From Pseudomonas multiresinivorans (lineage in GTDB: Bacteria; Pseudomonadota; Gammaproteobacteria; Pseudomonadales; Pseudomonadaceae): 64,000 bases of DNA. The notes under the pieces were generated by a model that saw only the letters and a list, made by a program, of their open reading frames with translations, had not been told where the DNA came from and did no database searches. The translations under genes and the position numbers were made by a program. Where the stretch lies: NCBI RefSeq assembly GCF_012971725.1, contig NZ_CP048833.1:6076001-6140000 (forward strand), given 5' to 3'. Shown here piece by piece: positions 50,806-60,144 of this stretch. The first letter of the stretch is position 1, and every line of letters begins with the position of its first letter.

Positions 50806-51948
50806 ATGAAACTGCTGAAGCGCTTTACCGTGAAGAAGAACGAACGTGGCCTGCTGTACTCCGAGGGCGATTTCCTGGCGATCCTCGAGCCGGGTATCCA
50901 CCGCCACCTGGACCTGTACAACCGCTTGAGCGTGGAAACCTTCAGCCTGAACACCCCGTTGTTCGAGCACCGCCTGGCCGGTTACCTGCGCCAGTCCGAA
51001 CCTGCGCTGGTCGAACGCTATTTCACCCGCATGGACCTGGCCGAGAACGAGGCCGGCTTGCGTTTCGAGGACGGTGTGCTGGTGGAGATCCTCGCACCCA
51101 GCAGCCGCCAACTGTACTGGAAGGGCCAGACCGAGCAGCGCCTGGAGTGCATCGACCTGAGCCAGGAGTACCGCGTCGCTCCGTCGCTGTTGCAGCAGAT
51201 GCAGGGCAACCTGCGCGGCCGCAGCGTGATCGGCGCCGAGGCGCTGCTGGTAACGCTGGTGCCGGCGTACCAGGTCGGCGTGCTGAAGGTCGATGGCGCG
51301 GTCATTGAACTGCTGCCGGCCGGCCAATACGGCTTCTGGCGTTACAACCGCCAGGTGAGCGTGGAACTGATCGATACGCGCATCCAGGCGCTGGAAGTCA
51401 GCGGGCAGGAAATCCTCACCCGTGACAAGGTGAGCCTGCGCCTGAACCTGGCCGCCAACTGGCGTTACAGCGATGTGCTGATGGCGTTTTCCAGCCTGTC
51501 CAAGCCGCTGGAGCACCTCTACCGCGAACTGCAATTCGGTCTGCGGGCGGCGGTGGGAACGCGCACGCTGGATGAACTGCTGGAAAACAAGCAGGTGATA
51601 GACGAATCGGTCGGCGCCTACTTGAAGGAGCGGCTGCAAGGCACCGGCATCGAAGTCAGCGGCCTGGGCGTGCGCGACATCATCCTGCCGGGCGAGATGA
51701 AGACCCTGCTGGCCCAGGTGGTGGAAGCGGAGAAAGCCGCACAGGCCAACGTGATCCGTCGCCGCGAAGAAACCTCGGCGACCCGCTCGCTGCTGAACAC
51801 GGCCAAGGTGATGGAAGACAACCCCACCGCCCTGCGCCTGAAGGAGTTGGAAACCCTGGAACGGGTGGCCGAACGAATCGACCGCATCTCGGTATTCGGC
51901 GGCCTGGATCAGGTATTGAATGGACTGGTAACGCTGAAGCAGGCCTGA
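50806..51948 (+). CDS. Slipin-like SPFH/band-7 protein of the RNA repair operon
   Basis: 380 residues from ATG AAA CTG CTG at 50806 (AAGGAAGAG upstream). SPFH/band 7 features in the second half (ELIDTRIQALEVSGQEILTRD, VSLRLNLAANWRY, GTRTLDELLENKQVIDE, GIEVSGLGVRDIILPGEM), then a coiled-coil tail (VVEAEKAAQANVIRRREE). The first ~140 residues (KKNERGLLYSEGDFLAIL) look like a second, diverged copy. Unlike membrane slipins I see no N-terminal membrane helix, so it may be a soluble scaffold. Slipin-like genes beside rtcB are known in Pseudomonas relatives; their role in RNA repair is unknown. Confidence 0.85.
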   Translation: MKLLKRFTVKKNERGLLYSEGDFLAILEPGIHRHLDLYNRLSVETFSLNTPLFEHRLAGYLRQSEPALVERYFTRMDLAENEAGLRFEDGVLVEILAPSSRQLYWKGQTEQRLECIDLSQEYRVAPSLLQQMQGNLRGRSVIGAEALLVTLVPAYQVGVLKVDGAVIELLPAGQYGFWRYNRQVSVELIDTRIQALEVSGQEILTRDKVSLRLNLAANWRYSDVLMAFSSLSKPLEHLYRELQFGLRAAVGTRTLDELLENKQVIDESVGAYLKERLQGTGIEVSGLGVRDIILPGEMKTLLAQVVEAEKAAQANVIRRREETSATRSLLNTAKVMEDNPTALRLKELETLERVAERIDRISVFGGLDQVLNGLVTLKQA

Positions 51949-51980
51949 CAAGGGCCTGCTCGGCAACGAAGGAAATGGAC

Positions 51981-53201
51981 ATGAAAGAGAAAACCTTCCA
52001 ACTGCTGGAAGTCGCCAACGGCAAACCGATCAAGCTCTGGACCCAGGGCGTGCCGGTGGAAGAAGACGCCAAACAGCAACTGATGAACACCGCGAAGATG
52101 CCCTTCATCTTCAAACACATGGCGGTCATGCCGGACGTGCACCTGGGCAAGGGTTCGACCATCGGCAGCGTGATTCCCACCCAGGGCGCCATCATCCCGG
52201 CGGCCGTGGGCGTGGACATCGGCTGCGGCATGATCGCAGCGCGCACCTCGCTGGTAGCTTCGGACCTGCCGGACAACCTGCACGGCCTGCGTACCGCCAT
52301 CGAGAAGGCCGTGCCCCACGGCAAGACCTTCGGCCGCCGCGACCAGGGCGCCTGGGAAGATGTGCCCGAGCACGCCGATGGTGCCTGGAAGGCGCTGGCC
52401 GGGCGCTTCAAGGTGATCACCGACAAGTACCCGAAGTTGGAGAAAACCAACAACCGCAAGCACCTGGGAACCCTGGGGACCGGCAACCATTTCATCGAGG
52501 TCTGCCTCGACGAGGCCAACCGCGTCTGGTTCATGCTGCACAGCGGATCGCGCGGTGTGGGTAACGCCATCGGCAACCTGTTCATCGAACTGGCCCAGGC
52601 CGATATGCGCCAGCACATCGCCAACCTGCCCGACCGCGACCTGGCCTACTTCGAGGAAGGCAGCCAGCACTTCGACGACTACGTGGAAGCCGTCGGTTGG
52701 GCCCAGGACTTCGCCCGGCAGAACCGCGAACTGATGATGCGTGCGGTGATCGCCGCAGCGCGACAGGTCATCCGCAAGCCGTTCGAAGCCAGCCTGGAAG
52801 CGGTGAACTGCCACCACAACTACGTGCAGAAGGAACGCCACTTCGGCGAAGAGGTACTGGTAACGCGTAAAGGCGCGGTGTCCGCGCAGAAGGGCCAGCT
52901 CGGCATCATTCCGGGGTCGATGGGCGCCAAGAGCTTCATCGTCCGCGGCCTGGGCAACGAGGAAGCCTTCTGCTCCTGCAGCCACGGCGCCGGCCGGACC
53001 ATGAGCCGTACCAAGGCCAAGAAACTGTTCAGCGTCGAAGACCAGGTGCGCGCCACTGCCCACGTCGAATGCCGCAAGGACAAGGACGTGATCGATGAGA
53101 TCCCCATGGCCTACAAGGACATCGACGCCGTGATGGACGCCCAGCGCGAGCTGGTGGAAGTGCTGCATACCCTGCGTCAGGTGGTGTGTGTGAAGGGATA
53201 A
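51981..53201 (+). CDS. rtcB: RNA-splicing ligase RtcB
   Basis: 406 residues from the ATG at 51981, which has AAGGAA six bases upstream; the ATG at 51975 sits right on that site. Joins RNA 2',3'-cyclic phosphate or 3'-phosphate ends to 5'-OH ends with GTP and Mn. Close to E. coli RtcB throughout. Metal-site DIGCGM, GTLGTGNHFIE and HSGSRG are present, and the guanylated His is in CSCSHGAGR (His335 here, His337 in E. coli). Repairs tRNAs cut in the anticodon loop. 32 bp after the slipin gene, 52 bp before rtcA. Confidence 0.97.
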   Translation: MKEKTFQLLEVANGKPIKLWTQGVPVEEDAKQQLMNTAKMPFIFKHMAVMPDVHLGKGSTIGSVIPTQGAIIPAAVGVDIGCGMIAARTSLVASDLPDNLHGLRTAIEKAVPHGKTFGRRDQGAWEDVPEHADGAWKALAGRFKVITDKYPKLEKTNNRKHLGTLGTGNHFIEVCLDEANRVWFMLHSGSRGVGNAIGNLFIELAQADMRQHIANLPDRDLAYFEEGSQHFDDYVEAVGWAQDFARQNRELMMRAVIAAARQVIRKPFEASLEAVNCHHNYVQKERHFGEEVLVTRKGAVSAQKGQLGIIPGSMGAKSFIVRGLGNEEAFCSCSHGAGRTMSRTKAKKLFSVEDQVRATAHVECRKDKDVIDEIPMAYKDIDAVMDAQRELVEVLHTLRQVVCVKG

Positions 53202-53253
53202 AGCGAGTCGGGCGCAAACCGCTCGCCTCGACTGCAAGACAAGGAATCGAGAA

Positions 53254-54279
53254 ATGAACAAGGACCTGATCGAACTCGACGGCGCCGAAGGCGGCGGGCA
53301 GATTCTGCGTAGCGCGCTGAGCCTGTCGATGATCACCGGCAAGGTGCTGCGCATCGTCAATATCCGTGGCCGGCGCTCGCGGCCGGGACTGCTGCGCCAG
53401 CACCTGACGGCGGTGCGCGCGGCGGCGGAAATCTGCAGCGCGGCGGTGGAAGGCGACGAGCTGAGTTCGCGCAGCCTGACCTTCCGCCCCGGCGCGATTC
53501 GCGGCGGTGACTACCGCTTCGCCATCGGCAGTGCGGGTAGCGCCGTGCTGGTGCTGCAGACGCTGCTGCCGGCGCTGCTGTTCGCCGATGGGCCGAGCAG
53601 CCTGGCGATCAGCGGTGGCACGCACAACCCGCTGGCACCGCCGGCGGACTTCATCGAGCGCAGCTGGCTGCCGTTGCTGCGGCGTATGGGCGCGAAGGTG
53701 GACTTCGAACTGCTGCGCCATGGCTTCATGCCGGCGGGCGGTGGCGAACTGGCGGTGCGCGTGATGCCAGGTGAACTGCAACCGCTGCATCTGCCAGAAG
53801 CGGGGGCCGAACGCTCACGCTCGGCCCGCGCGCTGCTGGCAGCGATTCCCGGTCACGTGGCAGAGCGCGAACTGGAGAAGGTGAAGCGCCATCAGGATTG
53901 GCACGCCGCTTCCGTTCGGGTCGTCCGCCTGCCGGAGGATCAGGGCCCGGGCAATGCACTGCTGCTGGAAATCGAGTGCGAGGAGCTGAGCCTGGTGTTC
54001 TGCGCCTTCGGCCAATCCGGCGTCAGCGCCGAGCGGGTCGCCAGCCAGGCGTTACGTCAGGCCGATGACTGGCGCCGCAGCGGCACCGGCGTTGATGAAC
54101 ACCTCGCCGACCAGTTGCTGCTGCCCATGGCGCTGGCCGGCGGCGGCAGCTTCACCACGCCGGTACTGAGCGATCATCTGCTGAGCAACCGCGCAGTGGT
54201 CGAAGCCTTCCTGCCGGTGCGCATCGACTGCACGGCATGGGCGACAACCGGCCAGCACATCCGTATCACGCCTGCTTGA
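53254..54279 (+). CDS. rtcA: RNA 3'-terminal phosphate cyclase RtcA
   Basis: 341 residues. Converts 3'-phosphate ends to 2',3'-cyclic phosphates through an adenylated His, and can adenylate 5' ends. Family motifs: ELDGAEGGGQILRSALSLS at the start, FRPGAIRGGDYRFAIGSAGS, GGTHNPLAPP, LADQLLLPMALAGGGSF. The catalytic His is His308 in SDHLLSN (His309 in E. coli). Last gene of the operon. Confidence 0.97.
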   Translation: MNKDLIELDGAEGGGQILRSALSLSMITGKVLRIVNIRGRRSRPGLLRQHLTAVRAAAEICSAAVEGDELSSRSLTFRPGAIRGGDYRFAIGSAGSAVLVLQTLLPALLFADGPSSLAISGGTHNPLAPPADFIERSWLPLLRRMGAKVDFELLRHGFMPAGGGELAVRVMPGELQPLHLPEAGAERSRSARALLAAIPGHVAERELEKVKRHQDWHAASVRVVRLPEDQGPGNALLLEIECEELSLVFCAFGQSGVSAERVASQALRQADDWRRSGTGVDEHLADQLLLPMALAGGGSFTTPVLSDHLLSNRAVVEAFLPVRIDCTAWATTGQHIRITPA

Positions 54280-54366
54280 CGCTTTCCTCACCAAGCGCCG
54301 GATAGAGTGCCGCCCAATCACCCTGCCCGGCGTGTGTGCCCGCCTCCCCGGCACACGGGAGTCTCC

Positions 54367-54726
54367 ATGGCGCCACGCGCCGCCCTCGTCCTGCTCTGCG
54401 CCGCGCTGCTCGCCGGCTGCGAAACCACCCACGAATCCCTGATCACCCAAGGCTATCCGCCAGCCTATGCTGATGGCTTCGACGATGGCTGCGGCAGTGG
54501 CCGCCAGGCCGCGGGCGCCATCACCGGTGAGTTTCGCAAGAACGTGCCGCGCTACCTCGGTGAGGCGAAGTACGCCCTGGGCTGGAACGACGGCTTCCAG
54601 CAATGCCAGGCGATGCGCGTGAGCCAGGAGCGCCAGCAGTACGAAGAGCAGCGCAACAGCGACCGGGACCGTGACTGGGAACAGGAGAAGGACCGCGCGC
54701 TGTCCCACGCCCTGCGCGGCAACTGA
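54367..54726 (+). CDS. Small outer-membrane lipoprotein
   Basis: 119 residues. Lipoprotein signal LLCAALLAGC with lipidated Cys18; Glu at +2 predicts the outer membrane. The mature part has repeated glycine/aspartate turns (GYPPAYADGFDDGCGSGRQA, GEAKYALGWNDGFQQC as two related halves), with a charged Arg/Glu/Asp tail. A paralogous-half structure is visible; function unknown. 87 bp after rtcA; co-transcription uncertain. Corresponds in position to PA4586. Confidence 0.78.
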   Translation: MAPRAALVLLCAALLAGCETTHESLITQGYPPAYADGFDDGCGSGRQAAGAITGEFRKNVPRYLGEAKYALGWNDGFQQCQAMRVSQERQQYEEQRNSDRDRDWEQEKDRALSHALRGN

Positions 54727-54765
54727 CCGCTGCGGCAACCTCCCGCACCTGCAAGGCTCTGCCGG

Positions 54766-54779
54766 TTGATTTCAGTCAA
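54766..54779. promoter_or_regulatory. ANR/DNR (FNR-type) box of ccpR
   Basis: TTGAT-TTCA-GTCAA, one mismatch to TTGAT-N4-ATCAA, 74 bp before the ccpR start. Position and gene fit low-oxygen activation by ANR, as known for P. aeruginosa ccpR. Confidence 0.82.
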
Positions 54780-54852
54780 GCCGGACCATCCCGTAGTGGC
54801 CTCTTCTTGAACTCAGAAAAAACCAATAAAGCCTGAGACAAGGAGACTCCAC

Positions 54853-55884
54853 ATGCAGCCCTTCAAACTGGCCCTGGGCAGCCTGTTGCTGGCGGTGAGC
54901 ACGGCGGCGGCGCACGCCAATGCCGACGCCCTGCGCGACCAGGCCAACAGCATCTTCAAGCCGATCCCCGAGCAGCCCAGCGACAAGCTCGACCCGAACC
55001 AGATCGAGCTGGGCCGGCAACTGTTCTTCGAACCGCGCCTGTCCGCCAGCCACGTGATCAGCTGCAACACCTGCCATAACATCGGCACCGGCGGCGCGGA
55101 CAACGTACCGGCTTCCAGCGGCCACGCCTGGCAAAAGGGGGCACGCAACTCGCCCACCGTGTTCAACGCGGTGTTCAACGTCGCACAGTTCTGGGATGGT
55201 CGCGCCAAGGACCTGGAAGAGCAGGCCAAGGGCCCGGTGCAGAACCCGGTGGAGATGCACAACACGCCGAAGAACGTCGAGGCCACGCTGCGCAGCATGC
55301 CGGAGTATGTCGCCTCCTTCGAAAAAGCCTTCCCCGGCGACAAGCAGGCGGTCAGCTTCGACAACATGGCCCGCGCGCTGCAGGCCTTCGAATCGACCCT
55401 GATCACCCCGGACTCGCGCTTCGACCTCTATCTCAAGGGCGACGAAACCGCCCTCGACGCGAAGGAGAAGAAGGGCCTGCAGACTTTCATGAGCGCCGGC
55501 TGCATCAGCTGCCACAACGGCGTGAACCTGGGCGGCCAGGCGTACTTCCCGTTCGGGCTGGTGAAGAAGCCGGACGGCAAGATCCTGCCCACCGGCGACC
55601 TGGGGCGCTTCGAGGTGACCAAGACGCAGAACGACCAGTACGTGTTCCGTGCCGCGCCGCTGCGCAACATCGCCCTGACCGCGCCGTACTTCCACAGCGG
55701 GCAGGTCTGGGACTTGGAAGAGGCGGTGGCGATCATGGGTACCGCACAGCTGGGCAAGCAGCTCAACGCGGAAGAAGTCGGCGACATCGTCGCCTTCCTC
55801 AAGACCGCCACCGGCAAGCAGCCGAAGGTGGAGTACCCGCTGCTGCCGCCAAGCACGGCAACTACGCCCAAACCGGTGGATTGA
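54853..55884 (+). CDS. ccpR: Di-haem cytochrome c peroxidase
   Basis: 343 residues. Signal peptide LLLAVSTAAAHA. Two haem-c sites: CNTCH at residues 71-75 and CISCH at 217-221. The family motifs GARNSPTVFNA and FHSGQVWDLEEAVA are intact. Periplasmic enzyme reducing H2O2 with electrons from cytochrome c551 or azurin. GGAG ribosome site; own promoter with an ANR box. Confidence 0.97.
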   Translation: MQPFKLALGSLLLAVSTAAAHANADALRDQANSIFKPIPEQPSDKLDPNQIELGRQLFFEPRLSASHVISCNTCHNIGTGGADNVPASSGHAWQKGARNSPTVFNAVFNVAQFWDGRAKDLEEQAKGPVQNPVEMHNTPKNVEATLRSMPEYVASFEKAFPGDKQAVSFDNMARALQAFESTLITPDSRFDLYLKGDETALDAKEKKGLQTFMSAGCISCHNGVNLGGQAYFPFGLVKKPDGKILPTGDLGRFEVTKTQNDQYVFRAAPLRNIALTAPYFHSGQVWDLEEAVAIMGTAQLGKQLNAEEVGDIVAFLKTATGKQPKVEYPLLPPSTATTPKPVD

Positions 55885-55903
55885 GCGAAGCCGCCTGGCT
55901 TGC

Positions 55904-55974
55904 GTAGGAGCGGACTCCGTCCGCGATGGGTCTGCGTCGCGCCGAACGGCATCGCGGACGGAGTCCGCTCCTAC
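55904..55974. repeat. REP-type inverted repeat (GTAGGAGCGGACTCCGTCCG family)
   Basis: GTAGGAGCGGACTCCGTCC faces GGACGGAGTCCGCTCCTAC with about 30 bp between. Same family as 12048-12120. Confidence 0.9.
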
Positions 55975-56201
55975 AAGATCAAAAGCTTCTCAACCTAGCC
56001 CTGGCTGCTCCCCCCCGCTCAGGGGGAGAAGAGACTGAACGGTGCAGGAGGTAACTACGCGTCAGCCGGCGCGGGCGGCTCCCTCTCCCGATGGAAGAGG
56101 GTGGGGTGAGGAGAAGCATCGGCACAGACGTTCCGGATCGCGCCGGGCCTGTTCGCGAGCAAGCTCGCTCCTACAAGGGCAGCCGATACAACGGCTGAAA
56201 T
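55975..56201. repeat. Repeat-rich spacer between ccpR and gdhA
   Basis: Contains a short CT/GA-rich inverted element (CCCTCTCCC...GGAAGAGGG, 56082-56101), a type often seen between Pseudomonas genes, a GC-rich run at 56010-56030 (CCCCCC...GGGGG), and a single REP arm GTTCGCGAGCAAGCTCGCTC at 56151-56174. No gene seen. Confidence 0.65.
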
Positions 56202-56230
56202 GAAGAACGGGCCCATCGGGCCCGTTCTTC
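56202..56230 (-). terminator. Terminator after gdhA
   Basis: GAAGAACGGGCCC-ATC-GGGCCCGTTCTTC, a 13-bp perfect stem 15 bp past the gdhA stop. Confidence 0.88.
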
Positions 56231-56245
56231 ATGCTGGCGGAGCGG

Positions 56246-57580
56246 TCAGACGACGCCCTGGGCCAGCATCGCGTCGGCGACCTTGACGAAGCCGGCGATG
56301 TTGGCGCCCTTCACGTAGTTGATCCGGCCATTCTCCTCGCCGTAGGCGACGCAGGCATGGTGGATGTTCTGCATGATGCCGTGCAGGCGCTGGTCCACTT
56401 CACCGGCGGTCCACAGCAGGCGCATGGCGTTCTGGCTCATCTCCAGGCCGCTGGTGGCGACGCCGCCGGCGTTGGAAGCCTTGCCCGGCGCGTAGAGGAT
56501 GCCGGCCTCGAGGAAGATATCCACGGCCTCCAGGGTCGACGGCATGTTCGCGCCTTCGGCCACGCAGATGCAGCCGTTGGCCAGCAGGGTGCGTGCGTCG
56601 TTGGCGTCCAACTCGTTCTGGGTGGCACAGGGCAGCGCGATGTCGCAGGCGAGCGACCACGGACGTTCACCGGCAATGAAGCGCAGGCCAGGTCCGGTCA
56701 TCTCGCTGAGGCGGCCGCGACGGACGTTCTTCAGCTCCATGACTTCTTCCCACTGCTCCAGGGTCAGGCCAGCTTCAAAGAACAGCGTGCCTTCGGAGTC
56801 GGACAGCGAGATCACCTTGCCGCCCAGCTCCATGACCTTCTGCGCGGCGTACTGGGCCACGTTGCCGGAACCGGAGATGGCCACGCGCTGGCTGTCGAAG
56901 CCGATTTCGCGAGCCTTGAGCATTTCCTGAGCGAAGTACACGCAGCCGTAGCCGGTGGCTTCCGGGCGGATCAGGCTGCCGCCGTAGGACATGCCCTTGC
57001 CGGTCAGCACCGAGGTGAACTCGTTGGACAGGCGCTTGTACTGGCCGAACAGGTAGCCGATCTCGCGGGCGCCGACGCCGATGTCACCGGCCGGCACGTC
57101 GAGGTCCGCGCCAACGTGACGGAACAGCTCACTCATGAACGACTGGCAGAAGCGCATGACTTCGGCGTCGCTCTTGCCCTTCGGATCGAAGTCCGAGCCA
57201 CCCTTGCCGCCGCCCATGGGCAGCGAGGTCAGGGAGTTCTTGAAGACCTGCTCGAAGGCCAGGAACTTCAGTACGCCAAGGTTGACCGAAGGGTGGAAGC
57301 GCAGGCCGCCCTTGTATGGGCCGATGGCGCTGCTCATCTGGATGCGGAAACCGCGGTTGACCCGCACTCGCCCGGCGTCGTCCACCCACGGTACGCGGAA
57401 CAGGATCGCGCGTTCGGGCTCGACGATGCGTTCGACGATGCCGGCCTGCAGGTAGTGCGGGTTGGCTTCGAGGAAGGGCCAGAGGGAGCGCAGCACCTCT
57501 TCCACCGCCTGGTGGAATTCGGGCTGATCGGGGTCGCGCCGCTTGAGGCGCTCGAGGAACGAGTCAACGGATTGCGTCAT
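56246..57580 (-). CDS. gdhA: NADP-specific glutamate dehydrogenase
   Basis: 444 residues. Fuses ammonia to 2-oxoglutarate. The GDH motif with catalytic lysine is LPMGGGKGGSDFDPKGKSD, the glutamate-binding part RFHPSVNLGVLKFLAFEQ, and the nucleotide fold SGSGNVAQYAAQKVMELG with an NADP-type sequence. Length and identity pattern match the bacterial hexameric type. Single gene with a terminator; divergent from 57798. Confidence 0.97.
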   Translation of the reverse strand: MTQSVDSFLERLKRRDPDQPEFHQAVEEVLRSLWPFLEANPHYLQAGIVERIVEPERAILFRVPWVDDAGRVRVNRGFRIQMSSAIGPYKGGLRFHPSVNLGVLKFLAFEQVFKNSLTSLPMGGGKGGSDFDPKGKSDAEVMRFCQSFMSELFRHVGADLDVPAGDIGVGAREIGYLFGQYKRLSNEFTSVLTGKGMSYGGSLIRPEATGYGCVYFAQEMLKAREIGFDSQRVAISGSGNVAQYAAQKVMELGGKVISLSDSEGTLFFEAGLTLEQWEEVMELKNVRRGRLSEMTGPGLRFIAGERPWSLACDIALPCATQNELDANDARTLLANGCICVAEGANMPSTLEAVDIFLEAGILYAPGKASNAGGVATSGLEMSQNAMRLLWTAGEVDQRLHGIMQNIHHACVAYGEENGRINYVKGANIAGFVKVADAMLAQGVV

Positions 57581-57732
57581 GTCTACACCGGTACTTTTCT
57601 GGTTATGTGATGCTTTTTGCCGGCAGACTCTAACAACCCACGCCGCACTCAGATAGTGCAGCGTGACGCTTTTATGAATCTTTATGGTGCAAAAATATAA
57701 ATCCCAGTTCTGCCGGACCAGCAGAAAACCAG

Positions 57733-57746
57733 ATTTTTGTATACAA
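57733..57746. promoter_or_regulatory. Perfect palindrome TTTTGTATACAAAA, likely operator
   Basis: A 14-bp perfect palindrome (GATTTTTGTATACAAAATC in context) 52 bp before the start at 57798 and 153 bp before gdhA. The TTGTATACAA core is like operators of FCD-type GntR regulators (for example UxuR/ExuR). Regulator unknown. Confidence 0.55.
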
Positions 57747-57797
57747 AATCAATAGACAGTTGCATTCAAACAACGCAACCCCATCAGGATGATTCCG

Positions 57798-58094
57798 ATG
57801 CACGCACGCCCGTTCGCGCTCCTCGCCGCTCTCACCTGTGCCTTCGCCCTGCCCGCCCAGGCCGCCATGAAACTGGGCAACTTCACCGACTCCGGTGCCC
57901 TGGTGGTCGCGGATACATTCGATAGCGAAGTGATCCACAAGTCGAACTTCAGCACCGACGACCTGCAACGCATGTCGCGGCAGCTGGAAGAACAGCAGCG
58001 CACGCTGCAGGACCAGGCGCGGCAAATCGACACACTGCAGCGCCAGCTGGAGGAACAGCGGCGCGCCCTGGACGATCTCAAGCGCAGTCGCTGA
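57798..58094 (+). CDS. Small periplasmic coiled-coil protein of unknown function
   Basis: 98 residues from the ATG at 57798, which has AGGA eight bases upstream (an ATG at 57789 is on that site). Signal peptide LLAALTCAFALPAQA, then MKLGNFTDSGALVVADTFDS and a ~50-residue coiled coil (MSRQLEEQQRTLQDQARQID, LQRQLEEQRRALDDLKRSR). I do not recognise a family. Followed by a terminator shared with ettA. Confidence 0.75.
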   Translation: MHARPFALLAALTCAFALPAQAAMKLGNFTDSGALVVADTFDSEVIHKSNFSTDDLQRMSRQLEEQQRTLQDQARQIDTLQRQLEEQRRALDDLKRSR

Positions 58095-58110
58095 ATAAGG
58101 CACAGAAATG

Positions 58111-58136
58111 AAAACGGGGCCCGAAGGCCCCGTTTT
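58111..58136. terminator. Bidirectional terminator between 57798 gene and ettA
   Basis: AAAACGGGGCC-CGAA-GGCCCCGTTTT with A and T ends on both strands. Confidence 0.9.
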
Positions 58137-58150
58137 CAGTCGGAAGCGGC

Positions 58151-59815
<1,665 letters not shown>

Positions 59816-60144
59816 GGATACCTGACTTCTGGAATGAATGAGTGATCGGGACAGCCGGAACGGGCGACGGCAGGTTCCGGGACGCCGGCACTGGGGCCGG
59901 AACGGCGGCACTGCGGGCCACCGGAGGGCGCGAATGGCCGATGGACGGCCCTTCGCGCGGGACTCTGCGGGGATGTACTTTATGCCCCGAACTTTGGCCG
60001 TACATCACGCGCGCGTGCGGCAAAGCTACCGGAATGAGTCGGGAAGGGCAAACGACGCTCGTCGGCCATACTGGCACTTAGCCGCCTTTCCGGGCATCCT
60101 AGCCCGCGCCGAATTCAGCCGTATCGCCCCAGGTCCTCAAGTCC
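59816..60144. other. Divergent intergenic region ettA-morA
   Basis: 329 bp with no credible gene; the short plus-strand frames end before 60102 or continue as the wrong frame over morA. It must hold the two divergent promoters. I found no clear -35/-10 or operator. Confidence 0.5.
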
